From the NCBI GenBank assembly GCA_963970005.1, contig CAXAMN010004224.1, forward strand, positions 890,278 to 954,277: a DNA stretch of 64,000 bases, in the 5' to 3' direction. The position numbers were made by a program, and so were the translations under genes. Shown here in pieces: positions 1 through 11,600 of this stretch. Each line of letters starts with the position of its first letter. The stretch's first letter is position 1. The notes beneath the pieces were generated by a model. That model made no database searches. It had not been told where the DNA came from and worked only from the letters and a program-made list of their open reading frames with translations. The DNA comes from Durusdinium trenchii (Eukaryota; Sar; Dinophyceae; Suessiales; Symbiodiniaceae).

Positions 1-345
1 GTGGCTTCTGGTAGCTTTTGCTAGCTTCTGTTGGCTTTTGCTGGCTTTTGTTGGCTTCTGGTGGCTTCTGGTAGCTTTTGCTAGCTTCTGGCGGCTTTTG
101 CTGGCTTCTGGTGGCTTTTACTCGCTTTTGGTGGCTTTTGTTGGCTTCTGTGGGATTTTGGTGGCTTCTGGTGGCTTTTGTTGGCTTCTGGTGGCTTTTA
201 GTGGCTTCTGGTAGCTGTTGCTCGCTTCTGTTGGTTTTTGCTGGCTTCTGTTGGCTTTTGGTGACTTGTGTTGACTTTCGAAGGCTTCTGTTGGCTTTTG
301 TTGCTTTTTGCTTTTGTGGCTGTTCGCTATCCTTGCTTTGCTTAT
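1..345. repeat. 10-bp minisatellite, consensus KTGGCTTYTG
   Basis: Nearly every 10-base block from the first base to about 310 is a variant of TTGGCTTYTG or GTGGCTTCTG, so the period is 10 with a 20-base higher order. It degrades over the last 40 bases. Because 10 is not a multiple of 3, the Trp/Leu-rich open frame it creates on + (78-503) is a by-product and not a gene. The array starts at the window edge, so its full length is unknown. Confidence 0.9.
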
Positions 346-352
346 GTGATGC

Positions 353-445
353 AGGAAGGAAGAAAGGAAGGAGGGAAGGAAGGAAGGAAGGAAGGGAAGG
401 GAAGGAAAGAAGGCAGCAAGAAAGGAAGGAAGGAAAGAAGGTGAG
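353..445. repeat. GGAA/GGGAA purine tract
   Basis: All-purine stretch of AGGAAGG and AAAGGAAGG units directly after the 10-bp minisatellite. It makes Lys/Arg/Glu or Phe/Leu/Ser-rich spurious reading frames. No gene is visible between it and 656, apart from A-rich runs near 528-560. Confidence 0.85.
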
Positions 446-656
446 CACTTGCAGGTGGCCAGCTTGCGGAGAAACAACCATCATTTTGGAGACACGAGCC
501 TGAGGGAAGGCGCCCACAACAGGACCAGAAAAAAAATCCCCAAAAAAAAAACGGAAAAAAAAACCTATAAAGAAAACGCGGCCTCGGATTCTGCATAGAA
601 ACTGTGATCAAAGAAGCAACAGCCAGTTTTACCCGCCTCAGAACCCGTTGCTCCAG

Positions 657-1127
657 TCAACCCTCCACTGCCCTTCCAGCTACTAGCTGATTGATCATAT
701 GAGTCAGTCGTGTTTGGATGTTTTGCATTGATCCCAAAGCCGTGTCTATCGCGTTTGGATCACCACCTGTGATCCTTTCTTTACATTCACCATGTCTTCC
801 ACGCGTCAGGTTGGCTTCCCAATCACTTGCCTTTGGCTTAAGGCCATCCTGGTACGCCATCTTCAAGCTGTCCGCCTCCGCCTCTGCTTTGCTGTTCTTC
901 CTGCTGCTGGTCCTCACCCGCGCCACACCCGCACCACCGGCACCCGCAGCGAAGCCTGCAACGCCGGAGACGGTGCTCGGTGCCGGCGACCCTTCGCCGG
1001 GAGACGGTGCTCGGACCGCCGAGGGGATCCACTCGGTGATGCCGTGATGCTCCAGAACTTGGATCGAATTGGGATCGGACACAAAAGGAGAAGTTCGGAG
1101 GAGAAGAAGTTCGGCAACCGATGGCAA
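657..1127 (-). CDS. unrecognised 156-codon ORF, possible gene fragment
   Basis: I do not recognise this protein. The reading frame is open for 156 codons in a GC-richer patch. It has an Ala/Gly/Pro-rich middle followed by a helix-prone C-terminal third (motifs such as SMQNIQTRLTHMINQLV) that looks more protein-like than the opposing + frames at 718-1047 and 792-1160. There is no recognisable domain, signal peptide or membrane segment. It could be a single exon or an accidental frame in GC-rich DNA. No neighbouring exon could be joined to it. Confidence 0.25.
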   Translation of the reverse strand: MPSVAELLLLRTSPFVSDPNSIQVLEHHGITEWIPSAVRAPSPGEGSPAPSTVSGVAGFAAGAGGAGVARVRTSSRKNSKAEAEADSLKMAYQDGLKPKASDWEANLTRGRHGECKERITGGDPNAIDTALGSMQNIQTRLTHMINQLVAGRAVEG

Positions 1128-4100
1128 CCGTCTACTAGCTGGAACTGTTTTTTTTTTTGACCGAACGGGATTTTTGGGTCGTTTTGGTCACGAAACGGGA
1201 AGTCCACAAAAGGCGGAACTCCAGAGCTAGGTCACTTAATTGAAGAGATTGGTCGACTTGAGATATGTTAAGATCTTGGATTGATGTTTTCTATCAGAGT
1301 CAGAGAACTGATGGGCACTTTTCAATTTCAGTTTCACATGCATGTTGTTCGAGCATCCTGGCGAGTCCCTAAACAGGACATGCAATTTCAATTGAAAGTT
1401 GCCTCTGGATGTGGGTCAAAACAAAGCAACTTGGTGAAAGTCTAAAACTTAAACATGTATTATACTATTGACAAGTGTGTTTCTGTAGTTGTTTCCAATT
1501 GTTTCGGATTGTATGTTTTACTTTGGACCCACATGCACGTGCATAGGAATCAGACACTAGTCGGTCGAGCGAGATTCCATCGCTGGCAAAACGGCGCCCT
1601 TCCGCAAGTTCACCGGCCTGGAATCGACGGGAGATGGACTGGAGTCAACAAGAAAAGACATGTGGCAGAGGACAAAACATCAACGCTGGTTTATCCTTTA
1701 GAAATGGTTCCATTGAAAAGAACCTATAACTGATCGATGTGGAATGGCAAGTTATATAGGTTTTTTCGCGAGGAATTCCTCGTCTTCGCAGCCCGGCATG
1801 GCCAGGCCACATGGCTGACTTGGATGCACTCGCCAAGTGTTTAACTTCGGCCTTTCTGGCCTTACCCAGACACTCATATGGGACTGTTATATTTGCCGAT
1901 CTGTTGGTGTGGTTGAAAAGGTATGGCAGTCTCATGGAGTGTTTGGCCTTATTGAGCAGCCAAAGAGTTTGCCCATTTTAAGCGCATGGAGAGTGGAAGA
2001 GTGCGGATACAACCGACAGGTTCGATGTTCGCGGCGCTTCACTGTTGCTTCCAATGATACTTGCAGCCGAGAGCGGGATCCGATCAGGGTGAATGAACAA
2101 GCGAATAACCACCCAACCAACCGACCAAAATATGACCTTTTCCTATCAAAACAAAGGTCAAATTGGCTCTATATAAATTATAGATCATGCACCTGTCTTG
2201 TTGACAGGAAAGGACACATATTAACACATAGCGACACCTAGCGACACCAGCTCTTTTCGGGGGCGTCTGACCATTCGAAGGGGAGGGTCGAGGGCCGTTC
2301 CTTGATACGTTCGTCGTTCACCTCGCTTTGTAACTAGCAGCTTTGAATAGCGAAAGAATGCGAGAGACCATATGGTTTGCTTTGTTTTGCTTCAAAACAG
2401 GGGTCAGTCAGGTTCTAGGTATATGGACATTGATGTATATTTGGCTTATAAGCAATGCAGCTTGTCACTTCACTTTCTATCAGGTCCATCTCCAGGAGAA
2501 GACACATCAACTGAACTCTGCAGGATTGTTGGAATTGAGTCTACTGAATGTCTATGAATGTCTATGACACCATGATGCCATGAGTTCATGTCTGCAAAAA
2601 AGCCTCACCGACCCCAATATCACCGACCGATGTCGCTGAAGAAACCCGGCCCCCCCCGGGATGCGAGGTGGGTTTCAGGAATTTCAACCAATCACCTGCC
2701 GGTCACCTGTGGACACCCCCAAACCTCAGCTGCTTCGGTTCTTCATCCAGCCGATCTTTCTACCTATCCATTCTTCTTGACCCCCCCTCCCCCCTTCCGT
2801 GAAAACCACCAATCCATCCGCCCCTTCGAACCTTCGGTGCGCTGTTCGTTTCGCCGCCTCTCCTCTCCTCTCGGCTCTCCTTTTCGGCTCGCCAAGGCTT
2901 CACGACGTCACGGCGCGATCGCTGCGACTCTTGGGACCCCGAAAAAGGGCGGTTCAGACGCGTGAGACGCGCGCCGCGCGCGGACCGCGAGCAGGGCGGG
3001 GAAGCCAGCCTTTCGGAGCTCGTGGGAACGATGACGAAGACGTCGACTTTTGTTGGAAAGATCTGGGATGATCGGTAGGAGGATGAGAGTTGAGAGATCC
3101 ATGGTGTTTTGGGTGTGGGAATAAGGAGGCACTACTTGGGGACCGAAGACGAGAGGACACCCATTGGATGCTCCAGGTTTATGTGTATATAATGTGTATA
3201 TATAGGATTATACAGTATATCAATTTGATTCATTTACAACATGTGTTTGCTTTATTTTACATAAAGTTACAAGACATTTGGTTAGAATGGAAGATGAGGT
3301 GACAAGTTCTTGCATACAGGGTAATGAAACAGTTGTCCTTGCTTCTATAAGTGTTACTGTACATGCTGTGTCGAACAGACGCATATGCCCAAGCACAAAC
3401 ATCTTCAACACAACCACTCAGTGGCCATCAGCGGCCAATGCATCGCAGGCTAGCCGCATGCGATTGCACATCGACCACGAAACAGATGTCGGATATTATA
3501 TTATGATATCTGAGAATTTGTTTGATTATTGTCAGGCTAAGAACATCCGGCCAACGGCTCCTCCAGTGTTTGGCGAGGTTTGTCCTAATGTGTGATCAGC
3601 CTGTGCATGTCTTGTGTAACTATAGCTCAAACAAAAAGAACAAACAGTTTGCACAAGTTGGAATCAGTTCAGTAAAAGTACGGAGAGAGTTCGAAAATGA
3701 CTCGGCTAAAGTTGTCTAGACTGAATTTTCACTTGTGTTTGAGTTGCAAGCAGAAAGTAACTTAAATGTTCACACAAATACCGTATACACCTTTCAAAAC
3801 CACGGGTTCGGAAGTTGCTTTTAGATTACCAGGTGTTTGTCAACCCTTGCCAGGGATAAACCCCTCCGGAGATGTTTTGGTCAACTGAGTCGCGGAGCAG
3901 AGCGGTCGCTTCAGTCAGCTGAGTCAGTGGATCAACCAGTTCGGTGACCCTTCATGATGAACTTCAGCGTGCTTCAGTTCGTGACTGAACGAAGCAATCT
4001 TTGATCCCCCCTGCTGAACGAGGTCACTTTCTCTTGGTGGGCCTGGAAAAGGTCACCAGGGACTCAAAGAAGGTCACGAACTGAAGAAGCTGGTGAGGGT

Positions 4101-5653
4101 GGTCCCTTAAAGAAGGGAAATAGATCAAACCCCTATGTACTGGTTGTGGGTCTCCCTATTAAAATACACCCATGGCCCATATCCCATATCCCAGTCCTGG
4201 ATGATCGAAGTGGCCCATTGGTCGTTCCAAGGTCAGGATGTTTGAGGATGTTTGACACACGGCCCCTGTAAGCACAATCCATGGATGCGTGCATGGCACG
4301 TATTCCTGTTTTGTATTCAGATTTTCACACGGTTCTCCCTTTGGGGCGATGGTCCACTTCCAGAGTGAATGTCTCGTCCCGGGCCTTCTGCGTTCGATGT
4401 TTGAAGCGTCAGCCTTCTCAAAGGGTCGGACAATCACTCGCAGATCGGGTCGCCGGACGCGTAGAGAGAAAGGGTCGGCCCAGCAGTCCTGGCTCCGGCT
4501 TCTGGCCGCTTGCCTGCTCAAGAACTGGATGAGTTCACCGCAAGGTTCAACGCACCTTCAGCACAACGTCCCAGAGTTAGGCACCACCACGCCCGCAATA
4601 AAGGTCACTCCCGGATGCCTAGGCACACACTCCAAAACGCTAGGAAACAAAGGCTGTGTGTTTTTCCACCCACAAAAGCGCGTTCAAATCATCCAAACCC
4701 GCTGACCCCAAGAGACTCGCTTCGCGCCGCTCCACTCGTGGACACATGGCGTTTTTCGGCGCCCAGGTTCTGTGCAAGACGTCGAACGAAACAGCTGGGC
4801 TGGGCGGTTTCAGAGTATGTTCAACCTTTACTTAGTTACTTGAACAATGTTTGTTGAAACAACCTCTACTTGAGATCATTGAAACCACCCGAAAATCCGC
4901 GCTCAGTGGTTTGGTTCACACCACCTTCATACTCGTAAGGTGGCGGAGTTGGATCGAACGAGCTTGGCCGTTCTTCCCGTTGGCTCCGTTGCTCGGCTCG
5001 TTTCGATGGGGGTTTGGGGTGTGTGTGGGTGCCAAGGGACCGAATTGGAGCACCGGTCACACCTGCGGAGGATGGGGCCGTTCGAAGCCCGTTCGAAGTT
5101 TGCGCGGAAGAAACCCCGGAGGGCCAAACAAGGGGTTGTTGTCCGCGCCAGTGGTGGAATTGGTCTCGGGTGTCCGATCTGCCGGACCGGTGTAGAATGG
5201 TGATACATGTAGATACCGTAGACGATGGTTCAACACTCTATCAATAGCTTGGGGAAACACTTCCCAACGACTCCATGTCCCAACATGTTAGGAACTGACA
5301 TGGTTACCTATATTTTAGGTACATGAAATGCAAGATGGGAACCGTGAGAAGATTGGCTCCAGTTCATGTATATGTGCATGTCTGTGGTAGATCTATACAT
5401 GGAAATCTTCAAGATCGCACATGTTCACGATGTGTTCAACATTCTAACCAAGTTCATGGGCTAATCATGATTCGATGCCTTGCCCATGAAGCGTGCCTTT
5501 GCCTTGACCCGGCAAAAGACGTGGGCATCAGGTGCCTTCCCCTGCTTCTCTCGCTTTGCAGGATCTTTTTGCACTCGTGCAATCAACAAGCTGTAGGATC
5601 CATCTAAGCAGCAGCCATTGCAGCTCCTGAGGGCCGTTGTCGGATTTGTAAGG
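1128..5653. other. gene-poor stretch, nothing convincing
   Basis: Only short overlapping frames on both strands, none with consistent protein texture. Within it, 2640-3060 is GC-rich with C-runs; 3180-3220 is TA-rich; 4150-4200 has a CTCCCTATT-TAATACACCCA phrase that recurs at 22780-22810. No tRNA, rRNA or clear exon was found. Confidence 0.5.
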
Positions 5654-8600
5654 ATGGCGGATTCAGCCATGGTGGAAAGTGGTGGCGTTGGAGGTTACAG
5701 TCCACCTGAGGATTGTGAGTTCCCAAGCAAAAATACTTTTGACGTGTTCTTTCTGGGTTCACTGTGGACATGTTGAACAGGGAAACCTTGGGACTGACAA
5801 GGTTGGAATGCCTCAAGTCCATCATCGAAGAGTTTGCCAAGAAAATTGGTATCATCGAGCTCCGTGCAAAACAGGACCATAGTCTTCTTGGGGCAGCCAC
5901 GGCTGAACCTACAGATGAGTCTGTGCTGTTCTTTTTGACCCCATTGCAATGGTTCTTTCATGTTTTGGCACTCGGATCCCAGTTGGTTCAAAGATGAAGG
6001 TTCCCTGTCAGCAGGAATGCATTGCATTGCTGATCTTCTTGCGAACTAGTACACGCTCTTTAGCCACATAACAGGACATAAAATGAATTCATGAAATTTG
6101 AGGCTGCCTTTCTACACCTCAATGATGTCTATGCTCTGTGGGCACCAGGGACCTTGCAGAAGGATTTGAACTCATGGGCAGAGCTTCAGGCTAGCACATT
6201 CCGAGTGCATTGCACTTACATGGTGCGGCTTTGGAGAAAGACCAAAAACAACTCAAAGTGTTTTGGCGTGATCGTGCTAACCATGATGACATCATGCCAG
6301 CTATAGATCATCCCGAAACATGTTGAGCTTAGGAACGAATCCGTGCAGCATTTCAAAAACATCCTGAATGCCAGCGAGCCTATTAATGGTCCTAGTGGAG
6401 ACAGTGGGTCAGGTGAAGGTGAACAGGTTGCTAGCAGTACTGGCTCCGGTGTGGACACAATGCCAACATTGCCTCTTGGGGGTGCAACTTGGCTGGATCC
6501 CAAGTAGGAAGGGCCCATATAGACTACTTTGGATCAAAACTGTCAACCGGTAGTTGCACTGCAAACGCCATTTAATGTTAGATGGCTGGGTTTCAGCTTG
6601 GCAAGGAAGCTATCGAAGTGGAAAGTGCTGGACCCGTTGCAGGGGAAGAAGCGAAGCTCGAGGCATGAAACTGATTGAATCCCAACTGTCGTTTGAGCTG
6701 TGGCTAAAAAACTCCCTGCACGGCGCCACAGCCTGATTTGTTCTAAAGGACCCGGAGATTGCTGATCCATCCCCAGAAGAGGCTGCCACTACAGTGGAGG
6801 TTTGCAAGACATGTGCGCAGACATGTACAAGCCAAGACCACTTTGACTTTGCGGCTTCTACAGGCCGTGGAGTCTGCCAAAGTGGCCTCTATGCCTCATG
6901 ACTTGGAACCTGTGGAGGCAAGGTTCTCTGACAAAGTTCAATCTCTAAGAAGTTGAATTGCGCAGTACACATGTTTGCTTTGGACCTGGTAGGCCCCTGC
7001 ACCTACTGAACCAGCTGGTGATGCGGAGGTGCCTAACTTGGAATTCTGCGCAACGTCCATTCAACGATAAACATATTTTGCAGGCCCATGATGAAGTCGG
7101 AGAAGAAGGTCGTCCTGCTGAAGAAAAAGGTGATGAGGCTTGCCATGTTCCATTTTTCATTTGTTCATGAGGAGCCCACTCCCATCGCATCACCATACCG
7201 AACATACATCACCCTGTCTCCTTCCCGCCCGCCAACTGCATGCAGGTGAAACCTGCTGATTTCCGGAGGTGCCTGCAGTGTATATGGGTGTCATATAGTC
7301 GCTGGATGTTTTTACTTATTCATCTGTATTCTTTCTAGATTGTTTTTCATGGCGGTTGCCACGTAATGCATTCACAACAGGTGCTGCTGGAAGATCCTTC
7401 TAAAGAAGATCCAAAGGACGGACGGTGAATGAATTGTATTTAATCTGCTGACTAAGGAGGAGGAACGTAGCATCCCCTTTTTGGACAAGCACTGGACTGA
7501 CCACAAGTGGCAGGAGCCTGACGAGAGCTCTATGTTCCCCAAGGTGCGTGCTGTAAAGAACAAACAGTTGAACCAGCAATGATCTGTGAAATCATGTGAC
7601 CAGTGTTCATATCCAATCAGGAGGAGAATCTCAAGGCCCTCAATGAAAAGCCTTTGGTTGAGAACGGCCCGCCCAGGCTTTGTCACAGTCACGCGGACAC
7701 CTAGCTTGTTTTGGAAATTGATAGTCGCAATATGTCGCAATATTTAGGCAGTTCACATATTGACTTGAGCTGTTGTGTAAATCGTGGAATCGTGGTGCGC
7801 ACAAAAAAGGACAGAAAACCTTTGGTGGCTGATCCACCACCATTGAACGATATTCTCGGTGCTATCGATTTGAACGACAACATGCATATTGAGAATGACA
7901 TCCTTGCTGAACAAATCTCGATGACACTAAGCTGAATCTCTATAGACTATTCCCAGAGCATGTCATCATATGAGCTAGCTCACACGCCTGGTGTCCCTGA
8001 ACGTGCCTGGCAAGGCGAGCCAAGGCCAAAGCTCCTGTGGAAGGAGATTCATCGGCAGCAAAGGGTCGTGGACGGGGGCGGGGGAAAGGCAGGGGAAAAG
8101 GCAAGACCAATACTGCAGAGACAACGGAGGGGTGCAGGGCAAAACGCAAGGCTGTGTCACAGGATGCTCCAGCAGCTAGCGATGCACCACAGCCTAAAAG
8201 GCAACCGAAGGCAAAGGCTAAAGGTAAGGCTAAGAGCAGCCCAAAGCCCAAGAAGCAAGAAGGCCGTGTTGTAGGCGCTTCTTGGGCAACAATTTCGTGA
8301 GCATGTGGACTTGTTTAAAGATTATATGTTTCCTTGTCGGTAGGGTGCCCATGGAATAGGTGAGGAAGAGAAGGAAAGCATCAAATCCACCCTACCTTCT
8401 CTGAAGTCCTACAAGGCCTGCTGGCTGTAAATGAGCATGGTCTACTTGTTGATGCGTTCAAAAAGATACCAATTGGCCCAAGTTGTTTTTCAATGTGTCT
8501 CATCAACTTGTGCTTTGACCTTCCAACATGTCAGTCCATGGTTGCCTCCTATAGGTGGTACCCTACTGGACTACAGGGAATTGCGCTGTTGAGATGAAGG

Positions 8601-9067
8601 CAACAAAGGATATGAAGAAGAGAGAGGCTTGGAAACGGACACGTAAATAGACCACCATGGTCACCATGGACTATCTATATAATTTTAGGTCTGTGGCTTT
8701 AGTCTTTGGAGCCACTGGTCACCCATTCACCCAATCTCATCCTGCCTCAGATCGCGTTAATCTCGGGCAACAAGATCCCGGGCAGCACGATGTGTGAGAT
8801 TGCTGGTATCTGCTCCAAGCTGGCGCGGTGCTGGGGTCACATTCCTTGTATGGGTGGGTGGAGTTTATTCAAATTGATTAGCCCTCGATGTATAGCACAT
8901 GGTCTAAATCATCCTGCAACGTGCAGGCGAAGGCCCTTGATGCTGGGGAAGGGCTGACCTCTGCCATGAAGACTTTCTACGATGACCGCAATCATTTGAT
9001 GTACATGTATGGTGTGAATGAGTATAACACCAAGAAGCGTGCAAAGCATGTGGAAGATGTGGAGTAG
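5654..9067 (+). CDS. gene A: multi-exon gene with acidic linkers and a Lys/Arg/Gly-rich region
   Basis: I do not recognise the family. Exon-like open blocks on + occur at 5654-5718 (begins MADSAMVESGG), 5781-about 5905 (ETLGLTRLECLKSIIEEF), about 6092-6240 (FEAAFLHLNDVYALWAPG), 6307-6504, about 6594-6660, 6748-6899, 7084-7145, about 7445-7540 (EEERSIPFLDKHW), 7621-7700, 7830-7930, 8025-8300 and 8929-9067. The first intron, 5719-5780, is GT-AG and keeps phase, reading PPEDCEETLGL across the join. The last block reads FYDDRNHLMYMYGV and ends VEDVE before TAG at 9065-9067. Composition alternates between Glu/Asp-rich linkers and a strongly basic exon, which would suit a nuclear, nucleic-acid-associated protein (inference). 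Exon borders other than the first intron are unresolved and some blocks may be decayed. It lies on the same strand as genes B and C. Confidence 0.5.
8025..8300 (+). CDS. gene A basic exon (Lys/Arg/Gly then Lys/Ala/Pro)
   Basis: Begins after an AG at 8023-8024 and reads AKAPVEGDSSAAKGRGRG, then an RG/KG run, then a Lys/Ala/Pro segment with PKRQPKAKAKGKAKSS. It stays open until TGA at about 8298-8300. RG/KG runs and AK/PK repeats are typical of nucleic-acid-binding tails. The predicted pI would be very high. Opposing minus-strand frames over the same bases (7940-8251) are complements of this composition and are not accepted as genes. Confidence 0.5.
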   Translation, partial: AKAPVEGDSSAAKGRGRGRGKGRGKGKTNTAETTEGCRAKRKAVSQDAPAASDAPQPKRQPKAKAKGKAKSSPKPKKQEGRVVGASWATIS

Positions 9068-9944
9068 CTAGCTGGTGTGCAATGACACAGCTGTGTTTCA
9101 AGTGTGACAGCCGTCTGGATGTTGTGCTATGTTCACTGCGATGCCTGTCATGTCTCGATATGTTTGAATGGTGATTGTACTATTTGGCTTTCGGTGTTTG
9201 TGAATAAGTCTAATTGAGAAGCACTAAACATGAGTTCACTTGTACAGTTAGTTGCTTTCAGGCAATGGGATGCAGTGTGCTTCACAACTCCCTAAAAACG
9301 GATGTGTTGCAATTCAGGGGGGGACTTGAACCCGTTGTGTGCTACAAGCCCTTTTACAACGGGAGTTCATGCAGCTGAAATAGCAAGGTGCCTTTTGACT
9401 CGCGACGTCCGCGAGGGCAGTTGAAGAAAAGTCCTGACGCACGCTTCCAAGAGAGGCTAAGGGATGGTCAAACTTTCGAAACTTTTGGATGGCCCACTTG
9501 AAGTTCATGCATTCGCAAGGGTTCGACACTAGAACACTGGAATTCACGCTGTGGTTCTTGAACCGTTGTGATGCATGCAGGGTTCAGTGGTCACGTCGTC
9601 CACCTGGTCTGATCTGTCACTCACTGATCTGTGTTGCCATGGTTGCCTCCTCGCTACTGTTGAAAGACCATGAAGCAGCTCTACTTTTGGCACTTGGGGC
9701 TCCTTGCATTTTGATCTTTGGAAGCAATATATGCTAAACACGTATGACAAGGCTGTTTTTTGTCATTCATTCAGATTCCGGTCAGTCAATCTGAAAGTCA
9801 AAAAGCGACACCCTCAGGATTCACATCCTGGACTACTGCGTCCACACAAGCGACCCATCCTTCAAAAGGGTGATCCCGGCGAAGTTGTGCTCTGAAGCCT
9901 CAAGCAAAGTTTGTATCTTCCTGGGATCTAAATGCAATCTCCAG
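9068..9944. other. spacer between genes A and B
   Basis: No exon seen. 9331-9365 has an 8-bp inverted repeat CCCGTTGT / ACAACGGG. The minus strand around 9316-9345 resembles a tRNA T-arm (GGTTCAAGTCC) but lacks the other arms, so it is not called as a tRNA. Short open frames at 9489-9737 have no protein texture. Confidence 0.4.
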
Positions 9945-9999
9945 GATCTTGCCATGTTTGAGCTCTTCAGCGGAACGGGTGGTATCTACACTGCCTTCC
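9945..9999 (+). CDS. gene B exon with motif I (FELFSGTGG)
   Basis: Preceded by CCAG at 9941-9944 and read as DLAMFELFSGTGGIYTAF. The only Met is at 9954, so translation could start there or come from an upstream exon. It ends at 9999 before GTTTTA in phase 1. The intron 10000-10158 ends TGAG, and the phase matches the next exon, giving AFRRRGCTAARYDIN across the join. Confidence 0.6.
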
Positions 10000-11600
10000 G
10001 TTTTACCCTTAATTGATTTGGTGTGATGAACATCGTATCTAGTGTGCAAACTTCCAATGCCTGCGCACAAGCTAGGACATTCTATTTGATTTCTTGCCTT
10101 TTAAGTGTGCTCTGTTTTGTTCAGTGCCAGCCATCCATTGTCAGCCAATCTTCCTGAGGCCGTCGCGGCTGCACAGCTGCCCGGTATGATATCAACCTCG
10201 ACCCAGACAGCATGGACATTACAAGCACGTTCCTTGCAAGCACGCAAGTTTCTACCTCATGATGTATTTACAAAAGTCAAACCATGAAGACTATATCTAA
10301 GGCTTGGATTCCTGGTGTGTCTACAATATGTTTTGAGGATGAAAGTGGGTTCCATCCTTTGGAGTGGGCTCCCATGCAGCATGCATGTCTGGATATCGCG
10401 AGGAACATCTGGCAAATCCAGATCCAATCCTCGTGGCCAATCGATTCATGAGGTTGTAAAGATAGCCAACAACATTGCTTGCCGTTTTGGTCTTGTTGCT
10501 CTGGTGTGTTTGGTCCGCCAAATCTGGTGGGATACTGAGCAGCCAGCGGGATCGGTGGCACAGTGGCTGCCATACTTGGAGGTGGCTTTGCACCCAGCTC
10601 GCACCATCCTTGGATTTCAGGGAAGTCTAGCTCAAAAATTGCACCACGGCTGCGACTGCTTATGTGATCATATTATATGTTGATTCCAGCGTTACTTGTG
10701 CCTACTTCAATTTATTTGTAACCGGCTTCGTGAATTCAGAGCCATCGCTCACTAAGTTGGATGGGGCTCTTCGGGCACCGATCTCTCAAAAGATCTATAG
10801 TGTTTGGCAATTCGTGCCTGGGCTCCCAACAAGGCCTTTAGACCAATAAACAGCTTAAACGACATGATCCTCAATCATGTGGTTGCGCCTGATCTTGATA
10901 AACGCTCTAGTTCCTTGTGGACCTGACCTGCGTTGTCAAGTGATCATGAGGTGTTGGCTACACATGCTTGCGCTGCAAGCCCGGATCACTGCTGCTGACA
11001 AAGAAGAGCACCAGTGGTCATCCAATGGCAACACCAAGATTTCTCGAACTAACAGTGGGAAAATCAAGAATGTGTACTTTGGCTTTTGATGTCGTATTTA
11101 ACAAGTCGATCACATAAATACGTCCATGATCACAACCCTCTCTGCTTTGTGAGTGTTCGAACTGTCTGGTGGTCACCAATATCGGGTTCCCAAGGAGTGG
11201 AGGGCCAAAGCTGAAGGAGACGCAGTCGTATCCCGCAAAGTTCTGTGCTCGCATCTACGCTCTTCACAAAACCTGGTGCACTGAAGCATGGTTGATCAGT
11301 TTGTGCAGAATATTGTGTTTGCTGCTGCTGAGCACCCATCCAGTGCATACCATTGTACCCGAAGCCCAAAGCCCAACAACTATTAGCGCGTGGGCCGCTG
11401 CTCAGGACTTGAAGTTGGTTCCAACGATTCCCGATACGCATCAGATGAGCCAAGGGCCACACAATTATGTTCCTTGGTGCAACCACCACAAATCCATAGA
11501 CCACGCTCCTAACGGTGGTGTTGCTTTTGTGGTCTTTGCAGCTGTTGGCATGATCAGCCAGAAAGTCCACACCCATCAAACAAAACAACCTGCAACTTAG
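9945..11600 (+). CDS. gene B: C5-DNA-methyltransferase-like protein, multi-exon
   Basis: Spliced exons 9945-9999, 10159-10243 and 10302-about 10600 give one continuous frame. The motif order matches a C5-cytosine methyltransferase-like Rossmann fold. FELFSGTGG stands where motif I (cofactor loop) is expected. YDINLDPDSMDI follows as the next strand. GLPCSMHVW has the Pro-Cys of motif IV (catalytic Cys in true enzymes), and TEQPAGS has the Glu of motif VI. A fourth block around 10743-10830 reads WMGLFGHRSLKRS. Further blocks lie at about 10950-11070 and 11169-11290 (LKETQSYPAKFCARIY). From memory, this resembles a large Symbiodiniaceae family usually called hypothetical. No target-recognition domain is recognisable, so base-methylating activity is not shown. 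The 3' end is unresolved: the frame is open to TAG at 11598-11600, but the last part may be intron. Confidence 0.6.
10159..10243 (+). CDS. gene B exon with YDINLDPDSMDI strand
   Basis: Opens after AG at 10157-10158 in phase 1 and reads RGCTAARYDINLDPDSMDIT. It ends at 10243 before GCAAGT, a textbook GC donor, in phase 2. The 58-base intron 10244-10301 ends TCTAAG and the phase closes exactly, reading TFLASTLGFLVCLQYVL across the join. GC donors are well known in dinoflagellates. Confidence 0.6.
10302..10600 (+). CDS. gene B exon with Pro-Cys and Glu-Gln-Pro motifs
   Basis: Reads LGFLVCLQYVLRMKVGSILW, then SGLPCSMHVWISRGTSGKS, a hydrophilic patch, a hydrophobic helix (FGLVALVCLVRQIW), and WDTEQPAGSVAQWL. 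The spacing of PC and EQP is as expected between motifs IV and VI of a methyltransferase-like fold. The 3' limit is uncertain: GTGGCT at about 10580 and later GC dinucleotides are possible donors. The minus-strand frames over this exon are shadows. Confidence 0.6.

Noticed and set aside
9316..9390. tRNA-like T-arm GGTTCAAGTCC on minus
   Set aside because: No D-arm, anticodon arm or 7-bp acceptor stem can be drawn; part of it is explained by a simple inverted repeat.
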